From Rotaria sordida (lineage: Eukaryota; Rotifera; Eurotatoria; Philodinida; Philodinidae), in contig CAJNOL010001054.1 of assembly GCA_905250125.1 (NCBI GenBank), forward strand, positions 19,273 to 83,272: 64,000 bases of DNA, written 5' to 3'. The notes under the pieces are model-generated. The model ran no database searches, was not told where the DNA came from, and saw only the letters and a list, made by a program, of their open reading frames with translations. A program made the translations under genes and the position numbers. Shown here piece after piece: positions 23,960 to 35,281 of the stretch; within the stretch, counting starts at the first letter, position 1, and every line of letters starts with the position of its first letter.

Positions 23960-26039
23960 TAGATTCCCATGATTGAACACACTAATATAATTCACATGAG
24001 ATATAATCATTGACGAAGTATTCATTACTGACGAAAGATGACCATCAGAAGCTAGTGTCTACAGTATGCAGTGCGTGATCAATAGGAATACATACAATTG
24101 TTCTTGAAAGTAAACAACCTGAAAAGTAGAAAAATTTAAACGTAAGAGAGAGATGTTGAAAGCTTATCTTATTCATATTTCATTTCAAATAAATAAAGAT
24201 TATTTTTCAGGAGGAAAATAATCTAGTTTTGACAGTTATTGTGAACTTATTGCATAGGGTAAACAAACGTACGCACAATTTCCAGTGAGTTTTGTTCAGT
24301 GATTTAGTTCTATTGATGGTGAATAGTGCTATAAGACATAAAACTTAGTTCAAATAATATTAACATCAATCAAATATCATCTTGAAATGAAATATTTATT
24401 TCAGTCGAGAAGTGAAAAACTGAACATAAAAAAGTTAAAGATACCTAGAGAAATACATGCCTATCATATACTGTGCTCTCAAGAAGGATCAAATATTGAG
24501 ACAATGCACAGAGATATTTTTACAAAAATCTTTCACAAACGACTTCAACACAGAGGTGTCAAATCTTAATTTTGAAATGGGGTATATCGTTGAGGTAGAA
24601 TAGAAGAGTTTGTTGAAAAAGTGATTGAAAAAAAATTTCTTTTAGAGAAGACACCATTTTTATCGTCTTTTCTCTATTAGAAAACAAGTTTATTATTCAT
24701 ATCCGTTGAGTAGAAATTTGAATCTAAATTAATTTTTGACATGATATCTACTACTCAAATACGACAAAAATAGTAATAAAACAATAAAACAATAAAAGAT
24801 TTATTAAAGATTATTTTCATTTTGGGAATGATAAACTGCATGGAAAACTGAATAACTCAATATTAAATAAAATAAATATAATCAATGCTAATATTCATTG
24901 ATCGACTCATCGTCAAAACATTTCATTAGAGATATCTCCGTAAAAATATCACAGAAACTATGTTCGAAAACATAATTCATTTTTATTGGAATATCACTAT
25001 TCTTGCAGCAAAGATTTTTCAAATTTAAATGGGTTGAAAAATTTTCTGCCCTACGAAACGTTGAAATGGCGTATGTACCCCAAAATTGGATAGGTTTGGC
25101 AGCTCTGACTTAAACTGTAGCCAACATATACTCTTCTCACTGAAAAAAAAACTAAAAATGTTTTATCATTGAGGAAAGCTATATTCTCCTCAGATGCTCT
25201 ATTCGCACGGTTACTATTCATACAAATAATAGAAAGATTAGTTATAGAAAAGTAGATACATAGAAATGGGATGCGAACATCCGTCTTCCTATTTCTATTT
25301 GACACGATTTATACTAGATATTATCTGAAATCTCTAATTCTCTATAGAAAATCAACAGCAACTATTTCTCTCAATATTTAGTAGAGTTCAACTAACCATT
25401 CATTTTTATATAATTCGGATTGAAAAATATGTCACTATACGCATGTGGAGAATGAGTTTTTTATGAGTCTTTATTAGTGTGTCTTTAAATATTGAAACCT
25501 TCAAACTAAACAGAAAAAGATCGAAAAATTAATTTTTTTCCAGTTGCTCACCTTTCTGTTTTGTCTCGTATAGAGTTAGATTAATATCTCGGTCTATTTA
25601 TCTCAAATTCTTTTATTGTTCAACATTCATTGGTAACCATGTTTTGAAGAATAAATGGTGTATCATTTTAGACCGTTCTTATCTGGATGAGGGCTGATCT
25701 TGAGTTAACTTAATACATGGTAAAGAAAACGTGATTATCGTACATATTATGGTGACCAGGCAAGAAAATTCGTTGGCGATTGGTACAGATAAATCCAAAT
25801 CGTTCACTTTAACTTATTATAATCAACAATTAAAAGAATATTAATCGTCAAAGAGCACCATACTAAACAATGAAGAGCAGCAAATGAATACCTTGTGTAG
25901 GCAATTTCTTTCTTCCAAAATCTCTTATCGAAATAATCTACATTTACTTTGGTTTTATTGTAAAAGCAAAATAAGAGCAACAAGAAAGTCAGATAAAAAT
26001 AGACTTTTCTTTTACCTTTGATAATTTCGATTCTTAATT
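23960..26039. other. Intergenic, no gene recognised
   Basis: Open frames at 24387-24569 (+) and 25051-25305 (-) have no recognisable domain and no flanking exon. I see no RNA gene or inverted-repeat element. Confidence 0.45.
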
Positions 26040-26253
26040 ATGGATGAAATGACCCTTTGTGCTCAATATGCTGCTAATCTATTGGACAACAATGATCTCA
26101 ATCATTTTCAATAATTATTAGAAATATCTTATCAATCTACTGCTAAAAGCAAACCGAGCCACTATCAATTTCAGTCTTTGAAAAGAGGCGTTATTATGTT
26201 TTTTTATCGATCCTTTCTAAGAAATTTCGATCTAAATGAAGAATCCAATTGAA
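26040..26253 (+). pseudogene. Coding-like fragment of unknown family with one stop
   Basis: ATG at 26040 starts a frame of about 70 codons, ending TGA at 26253, with a single TAA after NDLNHFQ. Codon composition is more balanced than the neighbouring desert (MDEMTLCAQYAANLLD, SLKRGVIMFFYRSF). I cannot name a domain. It ends three bases before the convergent GPCR pseudogene on the other strand. It may be an eroded small gene, or chance. Confidence 0.25.
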
Positions 26254-26255
26254 AA

Positions 26256-27110
26256 TCATATTCGTATATTATAGACAATGTTCGTTCTATTGTTAGTCAC
26301 GGCGCTTGGTGTTTGTTGTGTCGGTTGGTCTCTTATACGCTGGATAATATATGCACATACTTCCTGATTGTGGTAGAATTCTATGATCACATTTGTCACT
26401 AGACTAGTGAGTGGTAAAAGAATCAAGCCGAAATAGAACTGGAGAGTGACTGTACTAAATGAGACGTTGAACATCATAAAAATCTATAGTGGCACTCAAC
26501 CAAGAGTGAAGAGTAAGAACATCACTAACATATTATTGACCAATTTCAAATCACGTTTGATGATGACTGGTCGCCTACTAGGTGTTCTTATCGTGAAAGC
26601 ATCTGCTTGAATGCGTCGTGTCGATATTCGAACAAAGCTAAAAATGACGATATTGACAGTACCCATACAACATTATCGGTAAAACAATTATGATAAGAAT
26701 TGTGTAAATACGAAGCCAGTATGATCTAGCTTGTTCTATATATTCCTAGAACAAAAATTATATTATACCAAACATTTTCAATTTTTCCTTTCTTGTTCAT
26801 GTTAAACTTACCATTCGACTCATAAATAAATAATAGGGCAAACGATACAATAACCGATAGGATCCATTGAGAATTCATACAGATAATTACCTATAGACTT
26901 CTTTTCAGTATTCTCTTCCTATAGAATACGATCATCCAAAGACGATTGAGCGAAACGCCTTCGAGTGAATGATATGACACAAAAATTAGAGAAGGTTGAT
27001 AAATAATTGAACGCAATACATTATCGATAAAGTACATTGAAATAATCATCACCGAACAATATTCCATAGTAGCATAAATAGAAAAGGCTAAAGACAAGTA
27101 CTATAACACT
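26256..27110 (-). pseudogene. Rhodopsin-like GPCR pseudogene with a preserved intron
   Basis: On the minus strand, TM3-TM7 can be followed. A degraded TM3 region (27097-26895) leads into TM4 (QWILSVIVSFALLFIYE). An intron at 26746-26811 (66 bp, GTAAGT...TTCTAG) follows, then EYIEQARSYWLRIY and TM5 (ILIIIVLPIMLYGYC). After a frameshift near 26643 come the third loop and TM6 (RDLKLVNNMLVMFLLFTLG). TM6 has a TGA where Trp is expected before VP. TM7 (FYFGLILLPLTSLVTNVII) and a short tail end in TGA at 26256. Further lesions are a TAG after VPL and a stop upstream of TM4. It is a third GPCR type, distinct from those at 2572 and 18424. TM1-TM2 are not recognisable. Confidence 0.7.
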
Positions 27111-27681
27111 GTAATTACAAGTTATAACATAAACACTAGAATGACAACAATGAACACTACAGATCAATAATATATAAAGGATAAAGCTAATGTTCAATGA
27201 GAGCTATGATGACAAATTCAAATATGGCAAGTTCGAAGAGAATTGGATCAATGGTAAAGTAATTCATTCTCTTATTTTCTTAGACGATGAAAAGTTAACG
27301 AAATAAAGTGAAGTCAATTAACTCTTATGACTTATCAAGCACTTTTATAATGATAGAAAATTTGAGATCTCAGAAAAAAATAATGGACTTCATGTTCGCA
27401 TATCAAATTCTGAAGAAAAAAATCACACATTTTTTTAATGTCTTCATAATGATCACCGAAAACGTACAAAGAGCAGTTTTTGTGCAAGTTAACTATCGGT
27501 TGAATGAATACTTTATTTTATGAATTCTCTCTCGTAAGATCTCTTTTGTTTTTATGACAATCTTTCATTTTTAATATTAGAATTATCATCTAAGCGAAAG
27601 TTCCCAGGAGACATCCGACGTCAAAACTTCCAACATATATCGTTTTATCTTATCATTTGATGAGTCCATAATAAAACTAAA
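27111..27681. other. Intergenic up to the assembly gap
   Basis: I recognise nothing. The 71-codon frame at 27308-27523 (+) has no domain. The lost N-terminal half of the GPCR pseudogene would lie in the left part. Confidence 0.4.
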
Positions 27682-27781
27682 NNNNNNNNNNNNNNNNNNN
27701 NNNNNNNNNNNNNNNNNNNNNNNNNNNNNNNNNNNNNNNNNNNNNNNNNNNNNNNNNNNNNNNNNNNNNNNNNNNNNNNNN
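27682..27781. other. Assembly gap, 100 N
   Basis: Exactly 100 unknown bases, a common placeholder for a gap of unknown size. It falls at the edge of a minisatellite-based inverted repeat, which probably caused the break. Confidence 0.95.
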
Positions 27782-27944
27782 GAAAGTTAAGCGCGGAAAG
27801 TTGAGTACAGAAAAAGATAAGCACGGAAAGTTAAGCACCGAAAAGATATGCACAAGGAGAGTTCAACACCGGAAAGTTGAGCACGAAAAAGGAAATTACT
27901 TTATACATGGTGATAATGGGCAGCCCAAGGGGAAAACAGCTGAT

Positions 27945-28285
27945 TTTAAGATTTCAAGATTTCAGAGGACTTCACGAGACTCCAAAAGATTTCAAGAGAT
28001 TTCAACATCAGAAACTTCAAATTTTTGAAAGATTTCAAAAGACTTCGAAAGGCTTTAGAAGACTTTTAAAGATTCCAAAGGATTTTTCGGAACTTTAAGA
28101 GACTCCCAAAGACTTCAAAAGATTTCATGAGACTACAAGAGATTTCATAACTAAGAAAAAAATCATAGACTTCAAGATTTCAAGACTTCGCAAGACTTCA
28201 AAAGGCTTTACGAGACTTCAAGAGATTTCTAAAGATTTTAAGAGATTTTATAAGACTTCAACAGACTTTCAAGATTTCACAACTG
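27945..28285. repeat. Degenerate AGACTTCAA/AGATTTCAA array
   Basis: Roughly 25-30 short units (8-12 bases) of the pattern AGAYTTCAA follow one another with much drift. Open frames across it are artefacts of the repeat. The array ends next to a segment related to the AAACAGCA edge of the arrays at 45235 and 46480, where the same unit recurs. Confidence 0.7.
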
Positions 28286-28310
28286 AAATCCTTGCTGTTT
28301 TCCCTTCGGG

Positions 28311-28600
28311 GCAGACGAATGCTGAGTGTAGATGCAAGTGAGTGTGGGTGTGAATGGAATAGGTGACTATGAGCTCGCAAAGTGTATATAACAACTTGAT
28401 CCCTATTCACATCCACATATACATCCGCCCATCGACGCACATTCATAACCACTCGGCTACCTCACCGGCCCTCACATGCCTACCACCACCCAACCGTCCA
28501 TTTCACCGGCACCCACTTGATCATCCTCACCTGCACTCACTGGTATTTACCCTCTCTACACTCCTTTCCCCACCTACACCTACACCCAGCATTCGTCTGC
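28311..28600. repeat. Nested hairpin with GT-rich left arm and CA-rich right arm
   Basis: GCAGACGAATGCTG (28311-28324) and its exact complement CAGCATTCGTCTGC (28587-28600) bound a 290-bp segment. Inside, the left arm is rich in GTGGGTGTG-like sequence and the right arm in CACATCCACAT/CACCTACAC-like sequence, so pairing continues imperfectly. The open frame at 28363-28689 is a by-product of the CA-rich arm. Confidence 0.7.
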
Positions 28601-28734
28601 TTATTATCGACATGTCTAAATTAATTTCCATTTTCGTGCTCAACTTTCAGACGCTGAACTTTTCTTGTGCTTATCTTTCTGGTGCTTAACTTTCCGTGCT
28701 TGTCTTTCTCTGTGCTCAACTTTCACCAATCCGT

Positions 28735-29225
28735 TGTAGGTGCTGTAGGCGCTAAGTCAGTGCTGAGGTGCCGGCGGTTCCCAACCTGCACTTTCCTCCT
28801 TGCTTTAAAATACTCGTTGACATAACTAAATCGAAACTATTTGTCGCAATTATAAAGATTGATGATAGAAATTTAACTGAAAAGTATCAAAAAATGGGCA
28901 AATTTCTGATTAGCCATTTGATGTGCTCATTAAGATATGTGAAAAAACAATGAACGTAATGGAAAGCGCTATTATCGAATTCATTTGTCTACCACTATAT
29001 TTTTATGTTGCTTTTATAGATTTATCAACACCTACAGCACCTATTCAGCACCTATAGCATCTTTTCAGCACCTGGTCAGCACCCACAGTACCTATTCCGT
29101 ACCTACAGCACCTATTCAGTACCTACAGCATCTATGGTACCTGCTCGGCACCTACAGCACCTACGGCACCTGTTCAGCACCTAGTAGTAAAATTAGGTGC
29201 TGGGATCCTGCACTTACCCCCTTGG
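28735..29225. repeat. CACCTACAG minisatellite with an inverted copy
   Basis: From about 29022 to 29195, units of CACCTACAGCACCTATTCAG (about 20 bases, two 10-base halves) repeat some eight or nine times. At 28735-28775 the reverse complement appears (GTAGGTGCTGTAGG). Both ends lead into a related segment (GGTGCCGGCGGTTCCCAACC near 28770, GGTGCTGGGATCCTGCACTT near 29195). The 102-codon frame at 28985-29293 merely translates the repeat. Interior 28800-28980 is unique-looking. Confidence 0.7.
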
Positions 29226-32200
29226 GATTATCAGTATGCTCTTTTTTTTTTAAATATATCAAGTCTTATTTGTTGATCACTATGAATTTGTGATAAAACG
29301 ATGACACTAATTCGAATTCATCAATAGATTGTGTAACGACAAATTGTGTGGAGTAGCTTACTGTCAGTCTCGATAATGATATTTATTGATCTACTCACAT
29401 CTCTAGAATGTGACTACTTAACATATAAGACATGCTTAGATACGCGAGAGAACAGAGAGATTGATGAGCAGAAAAAAGAACAATAGGAAGAGAGATAAAG
29501 GGGGAAAAAGAAAAGAAAGATCGCAGTAGAAGGTCATATCAATATCGAGATACATAGAAAAAAGAATTAAAAGAGACAATTATTTAAACTACTTTAACCT
29601 ATCTAACAGATTGTGACAAATATTTAGAAGAATGGATCCACCCTTGAAACTTTGAAAGATTGAAAAAAAAAATTTCTCCGAGTTGGTCCGTGTTTAAAAT
29701 AACGAGAGATTTCTAAGTGTTTGCTCTATGTATAGAATACAGTTGAATTAATATTATCATATAAAGAAAACATATTAGAAAAGATGAGAGACACATCTAG
29801 ATCTATGATGAAAGAAGTCAATCAGCAAAAGTTGAATGTACAGGGTGAGTATGGATGTGGGTGTGCGAGTGCAGGTGCATGTCATTGTCAATGGGAGTGG
29901 ATGTAGTTGAATTATAGTCTTACACCCACACATCCACATCCTAATTGATCATGATTTTCTTCAAGTAGTTATCAAATTAGACTTCTTTTTATACCCAGAG
30001 AAAAGCCTCTAGAAATATTTGACAGTTGATATTATCAGTTAAGTTAACTAGTTAAGCTTATCTTATTAGATGAATCCGGTTTAAAGCTGATGTTTTCTTA
30101 AAGTTTATTATGATATAGAAATACGATAGGGTAGCAGCTATAATTGAACCATTTCTCAATAATAAAATATCATCTAACAACAACTAATTTATCGAAAAAA
30201 TGAATCATAAAGCTCTTGACACATTAGAAGAGCCTCTTTGAAAATCGAAGTTTTTTTTGAAAGAATTTTCTAATTTATTGATTTTATTAAGATTTATGTT
30301 CGTAATAATATCTCAGTTGAGTAGGAGGAACAATATTTTATTTTCTTCTTCATAGCAACACGTCAAGGCCGACTTAAAAAATTGAAAAAATATCTAAGAG
30401 TCACTTCAGTCCTTTTTTACAATATACTTTGAAAAAATTCTTAAGACTTTCTAGACAAAAGAAATCTTTGGCTGATCATAGATTTTAACAAGGTATTCAT
30501 AATTGAAGAAAATATACCTTGAGATATAAATGTTGAGATTTGTTCCACTAAGTATACTATTTAAATCACAATATAACCAATTGATTTAAATAAGTTTGAG
30601 AAAAAAATTTATTTGATTTTTTTCAGTTGTTCACCTACTGAGAAAGTGAAATGTTATCTATAATAAACGTTAGTTTTTAGAAAAAAGAATATTATATCCT
30701 AGACGTATGAAATAACTTATATAAACTTGTTTACTAACGATATATAGACCAAAAATGAATTGAAAATAAAAAATCTTTCTCATCACTATGAAAAAATGTA
30801 GAACTCTTGCTTTGAGAGAATTAATAGAAGACACCTTTAGAATTTATGATCAGTAGAAAAGAATCGATGATTCCTAATCCTCTAATATGTTGAGAGATTT
30901 AGTCTATAATCAGAGATAAAAAGATCATTTTTAATTAACGACTCGACCAACATTATTCAAATTTGACAATTTAAAAATTCTTTGTTAACCATTGCTAAAT
31001 GGAAATAAAATCCGTATTTTTCAGTATTCTAAAAGTATGAAAAATTCATTTTATCATAAAGTAGTATTTACACCTCACATTTATTTAGTAGGGATGAACA
31101 TTTTATAAACTTATTTTCAATAAACATAAACACCTTTTCCTAACCTTCATCACTAATAATCTTTCCTTTTTTCACCTACAGATCAGAAAAAACTCGAAGA
31201 AAAATCTTTCCTACGATCTATCCTATAACATTATTTATTTCAGGTTAACCATTTGACATAAGATATATCATTCAATATTCTCTTCCTATAGTCACGCACG
31301 TCACATATGTTATTTTCACTTTGTTTACTTATTTCCATCTATATAGAATCAGTTAGCTAACTATGTTACTCTTAACATTTGTGACCATTCTTCTTCTCTC
31401 TATCTTTATCTTAGTCTGTAACCTTTCTTTTTTTTTTAGCATCGTTCTCATCAACCTTCATCAAAAAATCAAAATATTCGAGACATGATGAAGTTGTGCA
31501 ACGACACTAACTTTTAATAATATGTGTTAAAAATAAAAATAAAAAATTTACAGATCAATAAGCTGTATTAAAGGATTATTAACTGAAAATAGTTCTCATA
31601 TAGATTTCGTGTCTCAAAAGTTTATAAAATGGTCAACTATGAATTATAAGAGGTAGAACAAAACATGCGAATCATTATTTTGATGATAGAATGAAGGCTA
31701 GACCATCAAATTTATATTTACATTTTGTCAATTTTTTAAAAAATATCATATTTCACAATCAGATTGCTCTTGAAACCTTGAAACTTGTAAGACATCTTGC
31801 ATATCGACTCACTATGAGTCGGTTATTTATGTGTGACGAGTGTTCTGTGACGAAAAGTTTTATTTAAAATAGAATACGATACGTGAAATCTGTTATAGTG
31901 ATAAGTTTCTTTAAATTTTAAATCTTTATTAGAATAATTATGACATAAACGGCAACTTCGAAATTCTATCGTAATGGGTCTTAAATGTCACCGATTATGT
32001 TTAGTGGTATAGATCTGTCAACATTTTAGAGGAGCATTCTTTCCAATAAAGAACGATTTAAGGTCTTTGTTCGAATAATGGATTGCAGTATGACATATAT
32101 CAACAGTGTCGATATCTATCATCATATTAAAGATTTAAACGAAAAATATATTAAAAAAACATACGCCCTAACGTAACAAAGTACGTATACAATATTTTCT

Positions 32201-32698
32201 ATTAATTCATATTGATGAAAGAGTCGAAATTTGTGTCAGTATTTGGTGACGTTTCGAAAGAAGAAAGTTCTAGATAACAAAGTTAACTGTTCTTAGACTA
32301 TTTTTTTGTTGAGTTTTTTGAAAATGAATTGAATTGATTATTTTATTCTAGAATAATTTCATCTCACACATATAATAAAGTCTAAAGATAATTATCAGTG
32401 TTACATTTTTTCTTTGAGAAAATCTATTTTCATATTCAAAATTGATAACTGTACTTTAATCATTTTCGAGTCTTTTATTTTCAAAGAGTGCGTGTGTGTT
32501 AGCAAGTTTTATGTACATGATCTCTGTAACTATGAAATTTCGGTGCATAAGGTTGAGATGACGACTAACCGTTTATTAAATGCTACTCAAATAATAAACA
32601 AACGCACTTAACATAGAAAGTACAATGCTATACGCCGCATTCATAGTTTCTCTTTAAATCTATTCAATCTTGAACATGTTTTTCACTGATAGGTACTC
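29226..32698. other. A+T-rich gene desert
   Basis: No gene is supported. One short hairpin with GT/CA arms lies at about 29850-29935: GGATGTGGGTGTG on the left, CACCCACACATCCACATCC on the right. It resembles the arms of the hairpin at 28311-28600. Confidence 0.45.
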
Positions 32699-32970
32699 AT
32701 TGCTACTAACTTCAGTCTCAAATATTTTTCGGATAAAACTTATTTTATAGATGAGGATCATCAATCTATTCATCACAAATGTGTAAATAGTCTGGAGGAT
32801 CTCGGTATTGATTCTATTCGATTGTATTGTGACTATACCATCGGCACAACTGCTTCAATCGGAGAATGAATAACTGCATTGAAAGAGTTTCTCAATGAAG
32901 ACAAGATCAAATATGTTGGATTGTACCAATCTTCCATTAGTACAATGCGACTATTCACTCTTCCATTTGG
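32699..32970 (+). pseudogene. Aldo/keto reductase fragment, one stop
   Basis: The plus frame from 32699 reads IATNFSLKYF (cf. LATKF in the family), then CVNSLEDLGIDSIRLY (cf. SLKRLGIDYIDLY), and GE followed by TGA where the family has EET. It continues ITALKEFLNEDKIKYVGLYQ (cf. ALKELVEEGKIKYIGLS) and SSISTMR. This is the central strand-helix part of the NADPH-dependent aldo/keto reductase barrel, which reduces aldehydes and ketones in the cytosol. The N-terminal nucleotide and Tyr-catalytic part and the C-terminus are not visible, and the reading shifts after STMRLFT. It is a partial dead copy. Confidence 0.65.
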
Positions 32971-33226
32971 GCATAGAAAACGAAAGGTGCCTGTGGTAAA
33001 TAAACTGCTCACATCCATATCCTCGCTAGATTTTTTATATCAACACAGAATATTTATTTTGATGTAAATCTGAATTAAGAAAAAGAGGTTAGAGATCTAC
33101 ATTTTAGAAAACTAATATTTAAACGCAAATACACCATAGAAATCGAAATTTCTATGTGGAAATTAATGTAAAAGTGCAATCTTTTTCTATCATTTGCAAA
33201 TTTTTTTTTCAAGAAAAAAAAAAGTA

Positions 33227-33383
33227 CTCGTCGACTATTACTCAATTATATATTAATCTATATTATTTTCATGGTTGGATCTCTTTACTTGATGGTCCTC
33301 TTCAACAATTAACTACGTTCATCGTTCGAGTACATTATATCAGAAAGTTATTTTTCATCTCTGACAATATCGTCAGTTCATGA
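33227..33383 (+). pseudogene. Fragment of an F-box-like leucine-rich protein
   Basis: The reading LYINLYYFHGWISLLDG followed by PLQQLTTFIVRVHYIRK is the same LRR-type segment that occurs in the larger F-box-like relic at 62480-62590 (YVCLRSFYDCLYLLDG, FNKLHRLYVDL). Both match the pattern of a bdelloid F-box-like family. No F-box is visible upstream. A stop at 33381 and the hAT-like insertion 110 bases downstream end it. Confidence 0.5.
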
Positions 33384-33490
33384 TGCTTTTATTGTCGATT
33401 GACGCTAAGGAATAATGTTGGTGACAATGTCAAGTTAATTCTCAATTCAATGCACCCTGCGATCATTGAAATAGTAGATAGAATATGCTA

Positions 33491-35281
33491 GTTTATACCA
33501 GCGATGTTGGTCGCTGAGTTTTTTTTTGACCCGACCCGCTTTACGGGTTGAACGATTTTTTTTTCGACCTGCGGACTACCCTACAGATTGAAGATTTATC
33601 GACCCGTCACGGGCTAACCCACGGGTTAATACAAATTTTATCAGTTTATTTTTTACTTAAAAACCCATTAGCTTTTTTTACTGGTGCATTCAGATTTTTA
33701 TTTATTAGTGAAATTGAGAGTTTATAATTCGAGTATTACCTTTGATTTGTGAGCATATTCATAAATATATAAAAATTTCAACTAAACTTCGAGAGAAGAA
33801 AGAGTAAAGTACAAGTTGTAGTATATGATCATGAATAAAACATTAGCATAAGAGATACTATTTGAGGATATTTAGGATTGTGAGTTTTGTTCTCACCCAC
33901 ATCCTATAATCGAACCTAGAGAGAAAATTACATGAATACCAGATCACCCAAAAATTCTGTGATAGTTTTCTTTTTGATAGATGATCGTTATGGAATATCG
34001 GAAACTTTATTTTTTCAATCCATATGGCAAACTCCATGATGCGAAAATTCGTGAAACAATTTCATTGAAAACGTTTTTTTCCAAGATTAGAAATATTTGA
34101 AAACAAAAGAGTGGAAAACTCTTCTGCAACTTTAGTTATTATGTTTTTACCGAAATATATTTCTTTAACCTTTTTTATTATTCACTCTCGGACTTTTCAA
34201 AAATTGTTTATCTACATTTGTACATTACAATAAAGTCTTTTATTTAATGTTAAAATGATTGATCTACCGCACAAAAGAATAGATAGTAGATAGTGTCGTT
34301 AAAATATTTTATTTGATCGTTTAGAAATTTATAAAGCCAAAAAATTGCTTAACTGAATGTCTGACATAGAAAATTTCTCTTTTGCTCTAAATAAAATTGT
34401 TTGGCAGAGGAGCCTATACCCTTCCTTTATCATAGAAAATTTGTAGCTTCTGATAATCTCTCTTTCGGAATAGACTTCACTTTTTCGACTGTAATTGACA
34501 GAGACGAAAACTAGTGATACTAGAAAATATTCTAAAAAGGTTTATTTTGGCTGTTATAAACGATATAGAGATTTTATTTTGTTGTGTACAGTAACAATCG
34601 AATGTACCTTATTTATACAACTTACATTCAACGATTAAATATATAATCGACCTAATCAATTCGGTGAAATCTTTTGTACGTTCAAAACAATTGTGGGAAT
34701 TTTCTGAAACTTTTTATTTTAAAATATTTCTACTTTTCAACAAAAAAAAATAATTTAATTCTTTGACCAATTTTTACACTAGACATTTCTCTTTCTAAAA
34801 AAGAAAATTAACTCTCTAAACTGGTCAATCATGATAATAGATAAGAGTCAAAATCAATAGAGAACTTTTCTATCATCCGTCATGTCAACCTCATTTTAAA
34901 TGAGTAGATAAATAGATAGAACTACTATGTAATCAAAACAAATTATAGAATCAATCTGCCTACTGGAGAACGAAAGATATATTAAGAACAACTAGATCAG
35001 TGGAAGACCTAACAAATCGTGTCAATAGTCAACATGAATCTACCTAGAAGATAAGAATCAACAATGAAAAGAATCAAACACGATATTTGCAAACGGGTTA
35101 AACCGAGTTAGACCCGCGGGTACATGGAAAAATCTGACATGACCCGTGAAACACAAAAACACCTAACCCGTCAACCTGTGATCCGTCAGAGATCCAACCC
35201 GGCCGCGGGTTTACGGGTTGAGTCACGGATTGGGCGGGTTTCATTAAAACGGATCAACCTGTCAACATCTCTGGTTTCTAC
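33491..35281. mobile_element. Non-autonomous hAT-like DNA transposon with 8-bp target duplication
   Basis: The element occupies 33499-35273 (1775 bp). It starts CAGCGATGTTG and ends CAACATCTCTG, whose complement is CAGAGATGTTG. The 8 bases outside are GTTTATAC (33491-33498) and GTTTCTAC (35274-35281), a target duplication with one change. CAG...CTG ends, an 8-bp duplication and subterminal ACCCG/CGGGT-rich repeats (33527-33630 and 35095-35240) are hAT features. The interior is A/T-rich with no transposase frame, so it must have relied on a helper. Confidence 0.82.

Larger units (their letters stand above)
27782..28735. mobile_element. Inverted-repeat element whose arms are minisatellites
   Basis: The left arm (27782-27893) is a run of 13-17-base units of the type GAAAGTTAAGCACG. 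The right arm (28633-28733) is the reverse complement. The variants occur in the same order on both arms (GAAAGTTGAG-ACAG, AAGATAAGCACGG, AAGTTAAGCACC, and so on), so the arms are true inverted repeats and not independent arrays. The left end continues into the N gap, so the outer boundary is unknown. There is no transposase. The interior holds the AGACTTCAA array and a nested hairpin. Confidence 0.65.

Noticed and set aside
27801..28098. Lys/Arg-rich overlapping open frames
   Set aside because: They translate the GAAAGTT and AGACTTCAA repeats in two frames.
28985..29293. 102-codon open frame
   Set aside because: It is a translation of the CACCTACAG minisatellite.
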